From: Sphaerosporella brunnea
Lineage: Eukaryota > Ascomycota > Pezizomycetes > Pezizales > Pyronemataceae
NCBI GenBank assembly: GCA_008704415.1
Contig: VXIS01000448.1
Span: 1-30,278, forward strand
DNA: 30,278 bases
Direction of reading: 5' to 3'
Below are positions 1 through 9,393 of this stretch, piece after piece. Every line of letters begins with the position of its first letter. Position 1 is the stretch's first letter. A program made the translations under genes and the position numbers. The notes beneath the pieces are model-generated. The model saw only the letters and a program-made list of their open reading frames with translations, was not told the DNA's origin and searched no databases.

Positions 1-469
1 ATGCCTACTACGCTCTCTGGACAGCACCAGCACTGATATCCAAACGTCCTCCTCCTCCTCCTCTCAGTCCTTCATGCCGGGCATACCATCTTCTTCCCTA
101 CACTGCAGCCTTCGGGATATTTTCAACACGCTTCTTCCTCGCTCAGCCTTCAGTACCACCTCCACCCTCCCGCTGCTGCAAGCGTACGCCCGCCCTCATC
201 TCCGAATCCCATCCACAGAGCTTTTCCTTCCTCCCGGCCGCCATCAGGGCTGGACACGCTCTCCGCCCTCCCCACTCCACCAGCCATACCGGGCAGCGGC
301 TCTGGGCACACCTATCTCACCTAGGCATAGAAGCCAGCATTGCATCCGGGCAGCCGCGGATGATCCACACGCACAGCGAAGCCACCATCACGCCTCCGCT
401 TCCAGACATCCCACCTGCGTTTGCAGCAGCAGTAACAGCGCGCTGGTCGTGGAGTAGCCGAATGCACGC

Positions 470-846
470 ATGGCTGCGACGAGCGCCCTCCGAGGCCAGT
501 TCGCCACGTTCCAAGCTAAAGCCGAGGATGCCGCACAGCAAGTGCAAGGCCTCGATCCTTGGGTTGCAGACTACATGCGTCTCCTCCCTACGCATGCCCG
601 TTGAGTGTTGGCTCCTCCACGTTCCGGGGCTTCTCAGGACTCACGCTGCGTGACCCTGCCAGCGCGTTTTTGAGGATCTACCTCCGGCTTGATACAGCGG
701 ACGAGGGCAGGTTTCATTGGGTCCTGCCAGGAGCAGTGGCGCCGACGCATGCGGTTGGGTTTGGCTGGGAGGAGTGGGATGAGATGGTGGCGAGGTTCTT
801 GGGGGATGGGAGTGCTTTCACGTTCATCTTGAATAGAATCGGATAG
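470..846 (+). pseudogene. Unrecognised protein, C-terminal part, apparent frameshift (left-arm copy)
   Basis: Two consecutive frames both read like real protein. From ATG 470 the first frame gives a helical Ala/Gln-rich segment (ALRGQFATFQAKAEDAAQQV at residues 6-25) and then stops at TGA 602-604. The frame one base over continues from TTG 601 through a folded-looking stretch (AFLRIYLRLDTADEGRFHW, then VGFGWEEWDEMVARFL) to TAG 844-846. One extra C in the CCC run at 597-599 would join the two frames, giving roughly 125 residues of helix plus a compact C-terminal domain. An in-frame TAG at 453-455 lies just upstream of the ATG, so more N-terminal sequence may be missing. I do not recognise the family. 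A residual consensus error is as likely as true decay, because the partner arm shows the same break. Confidence 0.5.
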
Positions 847-1085
847 AACAGATAGAGTGTATCTCTTGTTTGCGAACACAGCTGGAGAACTACCACGGGT
901 TTTTGTTTGTGCATCCGAGCCATCGCCAATCTCGAGTGCAAACACGTGATCCATCAGCCAAATTCGGAGACGACCTAAGCAGCGGTGCATCCCTCATCCC
1001 TCGCCCTCGTTACCACCGCAAACCTCTTCTCCCACCTCCCTCATCACCACCACAAACCTCCTATCACACCCCCCAACTCGCCGCA
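847..1085. other. Intergenic spacer and CT-rich leader
   Basis: No gene is seen. The last 100 bases are C/T/A-rich with CCACCTCCC and CACCACCAC words, which fits a fungal 5' untranslated leader for the gene starting at 1086. A single CACGTG lies at 944-949. The mirror is 7530-7768. Confidence 0.5.
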
Positions 1086-1460
1086 ATGTCCGGAACTGAC
1101 CCCTCCAATGCCGACAACGCCACGCTCAAGGTACTCCCCTCTGCCCCGTTCCTGTCGCAAAACGTACCAACGCACCGCGCTTAGGACATCGCCTTCGAAG
1201 AGCGTATGGCCCGCGAGTACCCGGCCTGCGCACGTTTCCTGAAGGCGTGCGAAGACAAGCTTATGCACGGCGCCGAGAAGGGTGCCCGGAAGCTTGCGGC
1301 GCAGGCTGTTGCCGAGGAGGCTCCGTTGAACGAAGAGAAAGCCACGGAGAAGGAGCATGACGCCGGTATCGCTGGAGATGGCTCGGAGGCTTGGATTTGG
1401 CGGAAGCTCTGTGAGCACCTTGACAAGCAACCTGGCCAAACGTCTGTTCTGCTCGATTGA
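1086..1460 (+). CDS. Hypothetical 106-aa helical protein, two exons (left-arm copy)
   Basis: Exons 1086-1130 and 1185-1460, with a 54-bp intron (GTACTC...CTTAG) in phase 0. The ATG follows a C-rich leader. The spliced product is about 106 aa. It starts MSGTDPSNADNATLK, continues DIAFEERMAREYPACARFLK, and then has an Ala/Glu/Lys-rich helical middle (KGARKLAAQAVAEEAPLNEE) and a C-terminus ending in TSVLLD. There is no signal peptide or membrane segment. Without splicing, the first exon's frame ends at the TAG at the intron's 3' end and would give a 32-aa product, which supports the intron. I do not recognise the family; a small soluble protein is all that can be said. The stop at 1458-1460 is unambiguous. 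Confidence 0.6.
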
Positions 1461-1728
1461 TTGCTTTGGTATCGCGCTGGCTGCTTCGGAGGGAAAACAG
1501 GGATCGGTGTTGGGAGCGAATGTCAATCTGAAGCGTCAGTTCACTACCTACCAAAAATTTCGAGCTTCCGAGTGATACCCGGTGAGGCAATATCGAGCGC
1601 GCGCTGTCTCCGCTTTTTCCTACCAACACACAAGCCACTTAGGCACCCCCTCCAGAAGCAATACCTGGGTGTATTCTTGTAGATATCCTAGAGCAGATTC
1701 ATCCACCCTCCCAAGCAAGTATGTGCAG

Positions 1729-1880
1729 CTCCACGGTATGTCCTGGTCCGACTCCGTAGGCCTCCACATCTTCTCCTGCGTACAAGTTGGGCACCAACCA
1801 ATCGCTGCAGGCTCTCTCTGGAGTATGTCTTCAGGGCCTGCGCCGAGGCCCAGGTCAAGGCAATGGCAGCATCTGTGGGT
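1729..1880 (+). pseudogene. Relic of the mini-exon gene (exon 3 to exon 4 region)
   Basis: This stretch aligns with exon 3, intron 3 and the start of exon 4 of the intact gene at 12678-13220. After a CAG acceptor, 1729-1755 reads LHGMSWSDS against SRGMATVLPGP. The following intron, 1756-1810, is 55 bp, exactly as in the intact gene (12859-12913), with the same GTAGGC donor and shared words CATCTTC, AGTTGG and ATCGCTGCAG. The exon 4 analogue starting at 1811 has diverged. No exon 1 or 2 was found upstream. It is probably an old tandem duplicate. Confidence 0.5.
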
Positions 1881-1986
1881 TTCCCATCAATGACGGAGAA
1901 TAGTAGGGAACGAACACACTGCACAGCTCGCCTCCAAGGTCTACCTCTGTTCATCCCCTTCGTCTTTCATACCCACCCTACCAACG

Positions 1987-2326
1987 ATGATGCATGCTTT
2001 CAAGATACAACTCACCAATTCCTTCCTTACACTATTTCCCCGCTAACAGGAAGCTCAGAACGTCCTCTTCCACCATGCCGCCGCATGTATCCCATCTAGG
2101 TGCATACTAACCTCTGCAGTTCCGCGGTATGGCCATAGCCCCCAGACTCCGTAAATTTCCATATGTTCAGCTAGAAACTAACGAATAGCTACAGGCCATG
2201 GAATCGCTTCTCACGGCTTACGCCGAGGCTTGCACCTAGCAATGTTTGAGAATTTTAGGGAACATAGAGTGGCTGGCGAGGTCTCCGCTGCCAGTGAGCC
2301 TGTCGCGGACCGCGGCTCTGTGGGTT
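1987..2326 (+). pseudogene. Decayed paralogue of the mini-exon gene
   Basis: The exon-intron skeleton of the 12678-13220 gene can be followed step by step. Exon 1 is 1987-2004 (MMHAFK against MRTTLK), but its donor is AT instead of GT. The branch site and acceptor CGCTAAC...CTCAG precede exon 2 at 2059 (NVLFHHAA against NLIILRHAA), whose donor is GC. Exon 3 at 2120-2150 reads FRGMA but is 31 nt instead of 33, so the frame is lost. Intron 3 runs 2151-2194 with an ACTAAC branch site. Exon 4 at 2195 begins AMESLL and stops at TAG 2237-2239. Intron sequences are recognisably related, not just exons, so the duplication is not ancient. The two broken donors and the frame loss make this a pseudogene. 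Confidence 0.65.
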
Positions 2327-2617
2327 AGTCACCTTCGATTTTGTCTCTCGATCCACTGAGCATTCACTGGCTGATAACGGTAAGAAGCCGTTAGGAATTT
2401 GATGGTAGCAATTATACGGTGTAGATACATGTGCGCGGTTTCAGAGAGGCTGAATATGAGTACGCTTTTGGCAGTAATAGAAGCGACATCGGTGTGTATT
2501 CTCACAGAAACCACTAGATGATTCAGCCCCCCCCCCCGCACCCAAAACTTCTGGCTTGACAAAGACCAAGCGAAGCGATTCTTGAAGCTCAATCGAGACA
2601 GAGATTAAATCATATCT

Positions 2618-2854
2618 TCAAGCTACGAGCCAGTGTATAAAGCTGAGGCCACAGCTCTTGCTCGTCAGCTCGCAATAAAAGGGTGCAAGCACGACCAGAA
2701 CACATCCCCAATCACGAGGCCATTCACAAAACAACTGCCGCTGCAGCAGCCGCACACAGGCGGAATGGAGTAGTGATCTATAGCGGGGGATTATTTGTAC
2801 CAAGTCGCCGGGGAGGCGGCAGCTGGGGCAGGTAAAGGTGTAGGCAGTGGCCAT
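2618..2854 (-). CDS. Weak 78-aa open frame starting with a CPSC motif (left-arm copy)
   Basis: An ATG in a reasonable context (CCCCCGCATGGCC) opens a frame beginning MATAYTFTCPSCRLPGDL. The CxxC could be half of a zinc ribbon, but no second pair in ribbon spacing follows. A GTACAA directly after codon 18 could be a splice donor, with TGCTGCTGCAG as acceptor about 70 bp on. In that case only the first exon is recognisable. There is no family match I can name, and chance is a serious alternative. Confidence 0.22.
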   Translation of the reverse strand: MATAYTFTCPSCRLPGDLVQIIPRYRSLLHSACVRLLQRQLFCEWPRDWGCVLVVLAPFYCELTSKSCGLSFIHWLVA

Positions 2855-3470
2855 GCGGGGGAAGAATGCGCGGGCGGGGGGGTTGTAGCGAATTAAATCG
2901 GATAGAAGGCCGTGTTAAATCACGGCCAGTCTTTCGTTTTGAACTCGCAACAGCGCAATTGCGGCGAGGGGAGACAGGGCGTCGTCCACTGCGCTTTGTA
3001 AACTATGGCTTGATGTTCGCTGTATGTGAAAAAATTGTGGCTGTCTTCAAACGAGAGCGACGGAGCCACTCGCTGACCCTTCATCAAGTGCCTCACTTTC
3101 CTAGTGGGCCGTGTCACCTCTCTTAAGCAAATACACGGCCTCGCCAGAACTCGGCAAGGGGGGGGGGGGGGGCGGTCTCCGATGTCCAGGCATTGCAAAG
3201 CTCCGTCCCGGTAGACTGGTCAGTCGGCCGATCACCATCCATCGCGGATCCTGCTTTGACATGATACTTCGTCACACCCTACCTGGTGAGTGGGTCATCA
3301 TTGCTCGCGGTTCGGGGCGGAGCCCGGGGGTGCCCGACGACTGCCATCGGTAGGAGCTATGAGGCTGGCTCCATCTGGCGGTGTGCGGCCAGGTTTCCAT
3401 GGGCGATGTCGCCTTTGTCGCCTAAGGTATGGGAGCAACCGGTCTCAAAAAGGAAATGGAGACTTCTCAA

Positions 3471-3530
3471 CAGCCAGCCAGCCGGGCTGGGCTGCGTTGG
3501 GCTGACCAAAAGGCCGGGCTGGCTGAGCTG
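3471..3530. repeat. GGGCTGG/CCAGCC word repeat forming a hairpin
   Basis: CAGCCAGCCAGCC faces GGGCTGGGCTG and GGCCGGGCTGGCTG across a short loop. It is built from one 5-7 bp word in both orientations, the same design as the GAGCTCG and CCCCG elements elsewhere in the window. No target-site duplication was identified. Confidence 0.5.
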
Positions 3531-3734
3531 TTGCTCGGGTAATGAAGAACATACGATTTGTGGCTTCACGGGATGTCACTCTGTACTGATTCGCACGTAG
3601 ATAACTTCGCCATGGCCCTGAAGCATACAGCGCACAGCAACAAACAACCGCCGTTTCACCGGCGCAATGCGTGATGTGTCCTGTAGCACAAGAAGAAAGC
3701 CTGGGTGACAGCTTATTTGGCTGTTCGCGCGAAT

Positions 3735-3815
3735 GATCTTCCCGCCCTAGTTAAGCAGTATATCGCGAGGTTTGTACTATGGTGGGTGACCACATGGGAA
3801 TCCCTCGTACTGTAG
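3735..3815 (+). pseudogene. 5S rRNA-like 3' fragment
   Basis: The segment contains CTTCCCGCC, TAGTTAAGC and GGTGGGTGACCACATGGGAA in the order and spacing of the middle and 3' part of fungal 5S rRNA, including the box-C region (GTGGGTGACCA is shared with yeast 5S). It ends GTACTGTAG followed by TTTTT at 3816-3820, a pol III-type stop. The 5' third of a 5S gene is not found upstream, and no 5' strand pairs with GTACTGTAG. A block of about 8 nt also seems missing before TAGTTAAGC. This is therefore a truncated or rearranged 5S copy, or a 5S-derived retroposon head. Confidence 0.5.
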
Positions 3816-3977
3816 TTTTTGTTTTTGTAGTGTCCATTATGCTAGCGTGGCCTCGCCTCGTCGCAGTACTCGTACACATCTGCCCGATAGCTTGCAGCAT
3901 CACCACCAGGTTGGCATCCACTCATCCGAGTCAATGCCTCATAGACGACCAATGGACGACTGATTGCGTATAAGCTC

Positions 3978-4106
3978 GCCAGTGGGTGGCCCGCCCGTCT
4001 GTGGACACCTGAGATCCAAAGGTAGGCTTTCTGTATATAGCCACATGTCATGGCCGCAAGCGGCCAAATGCATTATGATTAAAACAAACAAAGCCAGTGG
4101 GTGGCC
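3978..4106 (+). mobile_element. Short retroposon (SINE-like), 101-bp body with 14-bp target-site duplications
   Basis: The body 3992-4092 is flanked by identical copies of GCCAGTGGGTGGCC at 3978-3991 and 4093-4106. The body ends ATTATGATTAAAACAAACAAA, an A-rich tail with C interruptions. Its last part (TCATGGCCGCAAGCGGCC, then ATGATTAAAAC) recurs near 23867-23905 at the 3' end of a much longer copy. A shared 3' end, variable 5' truncation, an A-rich tail and long target-site duplications are the marks of target-primed retroposition. No coding capacity and no clear pol III boxes in this short copy. Confidence 0.75.
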
Positions 4107-4434
4107 TGCGGGTCGCCAAAGAATAACGTTCAACCCAAGGAGGCCGGAGGAATGACGACATGCGGGCGGTGACGCCTGTTCACTTTGAGGTCTGAAGCTG
4201 AACCCTCATCAGTATCAATTACACGCATATCTTCTGCCTGCACCCAATAAAAAAAAAATTGCTGGAGGAGGAGGAAAAGAGAGAGTTGTTTATCTGTTTG
4301 GTGTGTGAGTTGTGATCTCCTATTGTCAGGATATCTAGTTCGAGGCGTCCACTCGCCCGCGACTCGGCTGCGCCCTTTATCCTCCTCATGACACCAAACA
4401 ATAAAACAAAAAGCTTCTAAGATCTGTCGGGTCT

Positions 4435-4776
4435 TGTTTTTAACTTTTATTCTTTTGCTACCCTCCTCCACCCACTTTCCTTTTGTGTTTTTTTTTCATC
4501 ATAATTCCTTTTGCCTCTTGCTTCCCCTTCCCTTTTTCTATCTACATACAAGCTCTCCCTTTTGTATCTCCTTTTTCCACCTCCTATTCTTTCCACCCCC
4601 TTTTCTCTCTTTTCCTCCTCACACACAATCCTTCTTCCGCTTTTCTTTGGCTCATTACTTCATTTTCCTCCCTTATTCTTTTTTCTTCCACCCTTTTTTT
4701 TCTTCTGTGTGCACCTCTATCTTGCCCTCTTTTTCCTCTTCCATCCTTCTACACCTGATCTTCTTCCCGCTACTCC
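4435..4776 (+). repeat. Pyrimidine-rich tract, about 340 bp
   Basis: Almost pure C/T on the plus strand with only scattered purines. Words such as CTTTTTCC, TTCCACC and CCTCCTC recur, and the tract runs right up to the inner end of the right arm. Strongly strand-biased tracts can form triplex DNA and stall polymerases. No gene. Confidence 0.75.
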
Positions 4777-4800
4777 TAATGGACACTACAAAAACAAAAA

Positions 4801-4881
4801 CTACAGTACGAGGGATTCCCATGTGGTCACCCACCATAGTACAAACCTCGCGATATACTGCTTAACTAGGGCGGGAAGATC
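4801..4881 (-). pseudogene. 5S rRNA-like 3' fragment, right-arm copy
   Basis: Mirror of 3735-3815. Together the two fragments face each other across the loop, each about 25 bp from the end of its arm. Confidence 0.5.
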
Positions 4882-5085
4882 ATTCGCGCGAACAGCCAAA
4901 TAAGCTGTCACCCAGGCTTTCTTCTTGTGCTACAGGACACATCACGCATTGCGCCGGTGAAACGGCGGTTGTTTGTTGCTGTGCGCTGTATGCTTCAGGG
5001 CCATGGCGAAGTTATCTACGTGCGAATCAGTACAGAGTGACATCCCGTGAAGCCACAAATCGTATGTTCTTCATTACCCGAGCAA

Positions 5086-5145
5086 CAGCTCAGCCAGCCC
5101 GGCCTTTTGGTCAGCCCAACGCAGCCCAGCCCGGCTGGCTGGCTG
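5086..5145. repeat. GGGCTGG/CCAGCC word repeat, right-arm copy
   Basis: Mirror of 3471-3530. Confidence 0.5.
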
Positions 5146-5760
5146 TTGAGAAGTCTCCATTTCCTTTTTGAGACCGGTTGCTCCCATACCTTAGGCGACA
5201 AAGGCGACATCGCCCATGGAAACCTGGCCGCACACCGCCAGATGGAGCCAGCCTCATAGCTCCTACCGATGGCAGTCGTCGGGCACCCCCGGGCTCCGCC
5301 CCGAACCGCGAGCAATGATGACCCACTCACCAGGTAGGGTGTGACGAAGTATCATGTCAAAGCAGGATCCGCGATGGATGGTGATCGGCCGACTGACCAG
5401 TCTACCGGGACGGAGCTTTGCAATGCCTGGACATCGGAGACCGCCCCCCCCCCCCCCTTGCCGAGTTCTGGCGAGGCCGTGTATTTGCTTAAGAGAGGTG
5501 ACACGGCCCACTAGGAAAGTGAGGCACTTGATGAAGGGTCAGCGAGTGGCTCCGTCGCTCTCGTTTGAAGACAGCCACAATTTTTTCACATACAGCGAAC
5601 ATCAAGCCATAGTTTACAAAGCGCAGTGGACGACGCCCTGTCTCCCCTCGCCGCAATTGCGCTGTTGCGAGTTCAAAACGAAAGACTGGCCGTGATTTAA
5701 CACGGCCTTCTATCCGATTTAATTCGCTACAACCCCCCCGCCCGCGCATTCTTCCCCCGC

Positions 5761-5997
5761 ATGGCCACTGCCTACACCTTTACCTGCCCCAGCTGCCGCC
5801 TCCCCGGCGACTTGGTACAAATAATCCCCCGCTATAGATCACTACTCCATTCCGCCTGTGTGCGGCTGCTGCAGCGGCAGTTGTTTTGTGAATGGCCTCG
5901 TGATTGGGGATGTGTTCTGGTCGTGCTTGCACCCTTTTATTGCGAGCTGACGAGCAAGAGCTGTGGCCTCAGCTTTATACACTGGCTCGTAGCTTGA
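5761..5997 (+). CDS. Weak 78-aa open frame starting with a CPSC motif (right-arm copy)
   Basis: Mirror of 2618-2854, unchanged. Confidence 0.22.
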   Translation: MATAYTFTCPSCRLPGDLVQIIPRYRSLLHSACVRLLQRQLFCEWPRDWGCVLVVLAPFYCELTSKSCGLSFIHWLVA

Positions 5998-6288
5998 AGA
6001 TATGATTTAATCTCTGTCTCGATTGAGCTTCAAGAATCGCTTCGCTTGGTCTTTGTCAAGCCAGAAGTTTTGGGTGCGGGGGGGGGGGCTGAATCATCTA
6101 GTGGTTTCTGTGAGAATACACACCGATGTCGCTTCTATTACTGCCAAAAGCGTACTCATATTCAGCCTCTCTGAAACCGCGCACATGTATCTACACCGTA
6201 TAATTGCTACCATCAAATTCCTAACGGCTTCTTACCGTTATCAGCCAGTGAATGCTCAGTGGATCGAGAGACAAAATCGAAGGTGACT

Positions 6289-6628
6289 AACCCACAGAGC
6301 CGCGGTCCGCGACAGGCTCACTGGCAGCGGAGACCTCGCCAGCCACTCTATGTTCCCTAAAATTCTCAAACATTGCTAGGTGCAAGCCTCGGCGTAAGCC
6401 GTGAGAAGCGATTCCATGGCCTGTAGCTATTCGTTAGTTTCTAGCTGAACATATGGAAATTTACGGAGTCTGGGGGCTATGGCCATACCGCGGAACTGCA
6501 GAGGTTAGTATGCACCTAGATGGGATACATGCGGCGGCATGGTGGAAGAGGACGTTCTGAGCTTCCTGTTAGCGGGGAAATAGTGTAAGGAAGGAATTGG
6601 TGAGTTGTATCTTGAAAGCATGCATCAT
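6289..6628 (-). pseudogene. Decayed paralogue of the mini-exon gene, right-arm copy
   Basis: Mirror of 1987-2326 with the same lesions. Confidence 0.65.
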
Positions 6629-6734
6629 CGTTGGTAGGGTGGGTATGAAAGACGAAGGGGATGAACAGAGGTAGACCTTGGAGGCGAGCTGTGCAGTGTG
6701 TTCGTTCCCTACTATTCTCCGTCATTGATGGGAA

Positions 6735-6886
6735 ACCCACAGATGCTGCCATTGCCTTGACCTGGGCCTCGGCGCAGGCCCTGAAGACATACTCCAGAGA
6801 GAGCCTGCAGCGATTGGTTGGTGCCCAACTTGTACGCAGGAGAAGATGTGGAGGCCTACGGAGTCGGACCAGGACATACCGTGGAG
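6735..6886 (-). pseudogene. Relic of the mini-exon gene, right-arm copy
   Basis: Mirror of 1729-1880, unchanged. Confidence 0.5.
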
Positions 6887-7154
6887 CTGCACATACTTGC
6901 TTGGGAGGGTGGATGAATCTGCTCTAGGATATCTACAAGAATACACCCAGGTATTGCTTCTGGAGGGGGTGCCTAAGTGGCTTGTGTGTTGGTAGGAAAA
7001 AGCGGAGACAGCGCGCGCTCGATATTGCCTCACCGGGTATCACTCGGAAGCTCGAAATTTTTGGTAGGTAGTGAACTGACGCTTCAGATTGACATTCGCT
7101 CCCAACACCGATCCCTGTTTTCCCTCCGAAGCAGCCAGCGCGATACCAAAGCAA

Positions 7155-7529
7155 TCAATCGAGCAGAACAGACGTTTGGCCAGGTTGCTTGTCAAGGTGC
7201 TCACAGAGCTTCCGCCAAATCCAAGCCTCCGAGCCATCTCCAGCGATACCGGCGTCATGCTCCTTCTCCGTGGCTTTCTCTTCGTTCAACGGAGCCTCCT
7301 CGGCAACAGCCTGCGCCGCAAGCTTCCGGGCACCCTTCTCGGCGCCGTGCATAAGCTTGTCTTCGCACGCCTTCAGGAAACGTGCGCAGGCCGGGTACTC
7401 GCGGGCCATACGCTCTTCGAAGGCGATGTCCTAAGCGCGGTGCGTTGGTACGTTTTGCGACAGGAACGGGGCAGAGGGGAGTACCTTGAGCGTGGCGTTG
7501 TCGGCATTGGAGGGGTCAGTTCCGGACAT
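7155..7529 (-). CDS. Hypothetical 106-aa helical protein, two exons (right-arm copy)
   Basis: Exact mirror of 1086-1460, with exons 7485-7529 and 7155-7430. No differences from the left-arm copy were found in exons or intron. Its C-rich leader lies at 7530-7630. Confidence 0.6.
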
Positions 7530-7768
7530 TGCGGCGAGTTGGGGGGTGTGATAGGAGGTTTGTGGTGGTGATGAGGGAGGTGGGAGAAGAGGTTTGCGGT
7601 GGTAACGAGGGCGAGGGATGAGGGATGCACCGCTGCTTAGGTCGTCTCCGAATTTGGCTGATGGATCACGTGTTTGCACTCGAGATTGGCGATGGCTCGG
7701 ATGCACAAACAAAAACCCGTGGTAGTTCTCCAGCTGTGTTCGCAAACAAGAGATACACTCTATCTGTT

Positions 7769-8145
7769 CTATCCGATTCTATTCAAGATGAACGTGAAAG
7801 CACTCCCATCCCCCAAGAACCTCGCCACCATCTCATCCCACTCCTCCCAGCCAAACCCAACCGCATGCGTCGGCGCCACTGCTCCTGGCAGGACCCAATG
7901 AAACCTGCCCTCGTCCGCTGTATCAAGCCGGAGGTAGATCCTCAAAAACGCGCTGGCAGGGTCACGCAGCGTGAGTCCTGAGAAGCCCCGGAACGTGGAG
8001 GAGCCAACACTCAACGGGCATGCGTAGGGAGGAGACGCATGTAGTCTGCAACCCAAGGATCGAGGCCTTGCACTTGCTGTGCGGCATCCTCGGCTTTAGC
8101 TTGGAACGTGGCGAACTGGCCTCGGAGGGCGCTCGTCGCAGCCAT
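7769..8145 (-). pseudogene. Unrecognised protein, C-terminal part, apparent frameshift (right-arm copy)
   Basis: Mirror of 470-846 with the same base missing. This is the copy in the natural context, because the sequence upstream of its 5' end continues past the palindrome into the core. That upstream sequence (8146-8813) also looks partly coding, so the full gene is probably larger and begins further right. Confidence 0.5.
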
Positions 8146-8813
8146 GCGTGCATTCGGCTACTCCACGACCAGCGCGCTGTTACTGCTGCTGCAAACGCAG
8201 GTGGGATGTCTGGAAGCGGAGGCGTGATGGTGGCTTCGCTGTGCGTGTGGATCATCCGCGGCTGCCCGGATGCAATGCTGGCTTCTATGCCTAGGTGAGA
8301 TAGGTGTGCCCAGAGCCGCTGCCCGGTATGGCTGGTGGAGTGGGGAGGGCGGAGAGCGTGTCCAGCCCTGATGGCGGCCGGGAGGAAGGAAAAGCTCTGT
8401 GGATGGGATTCGGAGATGAGGGCGGGCGTACGCTTGCAGCAGCGGGAGGGTGGAGGTGGTACTGAAGGCTGAGCGAGGAAGAAGCGTGTTGAAAATATCC
8501 CGAAGGCTGCAGTGTAGGGGAAGAAGATGGTTATTGCCCCGGCATGAAGGACTGAGAGGAGGAGGAGGAGGACGGTTTGGATATCAGTGCTGGGTGCTGT
8601 CCAGAGAGCGTAGTAGGCATAAGGAACTGTGGCTACGTCCGCTAGGGGAAACAATGGATGGAGGTTGCTCCAGGAAGCGGCGATGAAGGCATCACATTCA
8701 TAGCGGGTGGGGAGGGAGGGGAGAAGATGCTGCAGCGGGATGAACTTCGACTGTGTTTCTCCTGGTGCCTACGGCTTTGGTTATCGAGCGGAGGAAGAAG
8801 AGGAAGAGGACAT
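8146..8813 (-). other. Possible 5' part of the frameshifted gene
   Basis: On the minus strand an ATG at 8811-8813 starts a Met-Ser7-Ala-Arg run that stops after ten codons. Neighbouring frames then carry protein-like text: SITKAVGTRRNTVEVHPAAA in one, and YECDAFIAASWSNLHPLFPL followed by a hydrophobic stretch (VLLLLLSVLHAGAITIFF, about 8510-8575) in another. The latter frame is open to 7962, but its distal part is low-complexity and poor. The pattern suggests one coding region broken by several homopolymer errors, or chance open frames in C-rich DNA. I cannot decide which. No family recognised. Confidence 0.25.
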
Positions 8814-9280
8814 CTCTTACTAGAGTACCGCCTAAAGAAATACACGTCAACATTTGAATCCTCGAGCAGAATTTCTTTTGACCGGGGTGTTGACGGTTTG
8901 GCAAGGCATCGGCTCAGAACAGCATTGTAAGAACTCTCTACCGGTCTACAAATTCTCTCTCTCTACAACTTACGGGATTGGATACTTGGGGGAAATTTTG
9001 TGGCTGGCACAGGTGCATGCGGGTGTGGATTTCTCGCAATTATTCGAAAGCGTTGACATGGTTTCTGCTGTGGGCTGGCTGTAACTGGCCATTCTGGTGG
9101 GTGTCCCGCGACCTTTCCCGTGCAGGCGTCATCTTGAACATCGGGAGGCACAAAAGTCGTCTCGCACGGAAGCCGGGGGCTTCTTAATCATTGGATCTGT
9201 TGAAAGTGGTCTAGATGAGGAGATCAAGCGTGAGCGTTGATGGTGAGGGGTACATTGACGGTTGCGCTCTAAGAGACTAA
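8814..9280. other. Intergenic, nothing recognised
   Basis: Short overlapping frames only. A CTCTCTCTCTAC run lies near 8956. No RNA gene or repeat recognised. Confidence 0.4.
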
Positions 9281-9288
9281 TCTAGGTG

Positions 9289-9298
9289 CGTATATATA
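9289..9298 (+). promoter_or_regulatory. TATA-like box
   Basis: TATATATACC lies about 100 bp upstream of ATG 9394. The intervening CT-rich leader with CAAC before the ATG resembles the leaders of the supported genes. Confidence 0.35.
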
Positions 9299-9393
9299 CC
9301 TTCCAAGCCTCATGAGATATCACTCGGTATTCCATCACAGCATGTCACTCCTCCAATCACTTGCTCTCACTCGTCCTTATCCGTCCATCAACA

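Larger units (their letters stand above)
2327..3734. other. Gene-poor stretch of the left arm
   Basis: No convincing gene except the weak minus-strand frame at 2618-2854. It contains a C-run at 2527-2536, a hairpin GGCCGTG-TTAAAT-CACGGCC at about 2908-2927, the G15 run at 3158-3172, and a GGGCTGG-word hairpin at 3471-3530. The remaining frames are short and mutually overlapping. The mirror is 4882-6288. Confidence 0.5.
1..3839 (+). repeat. Palindrome 1, left arm
   Basis: This arm is the reverse complement of 4777-8620. The pairing follows x + y = 8615 from about 130 to 3150, 8616 from there to the loop, and 8620 at the outermost base. The single interior shift is a G-run of 15 here against 14 in the partner at about 3158-3172. 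The first 110 bases lack several homopolymer bases present in the partner, for example near 28, 45, 80 and 98. The arm begins at the window edge, so its true outer end is not visible. Inner boundary: the match ends in CCATTA at 3839. Confidence 0.97.
3840..4776. other. 937-bp loop between the arms of palindrome 1
   Basis: Single-copy spacer. From left to right it holds about 140 bp with no recognisable feature, a 101-bp retroposon with target-site duplications (3978-4106), an A/T-rich stretch with AAAAAAAAA at about 4251, and a pyrimidine-rich tract (4435-4776). Reading frames in the tract translate to Phe/Ser/Leu/Pro-rich low complexity and are not genes. Confidence 0.85.
4777..8620 (-). repeat. 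Palindrome 1, right arm
   Basis: Inverted copy of 1-3839. This arm is contiguous with the single-copy core beyond 8620. It also keeps the homopolymer bases missing from the outer left arm, so it is the better version for annotation. All genes of the left arm recur here on the opposite strand. Confidence 0.97.

Noticed and set aside
4434..4903. Open frames of 90-143 codons in the loop
   Set aside because: They translate a pure pyrimidine tract into Phe/Ser/Pro/Leu low complexity and exist only because C/T codons contain no stops.
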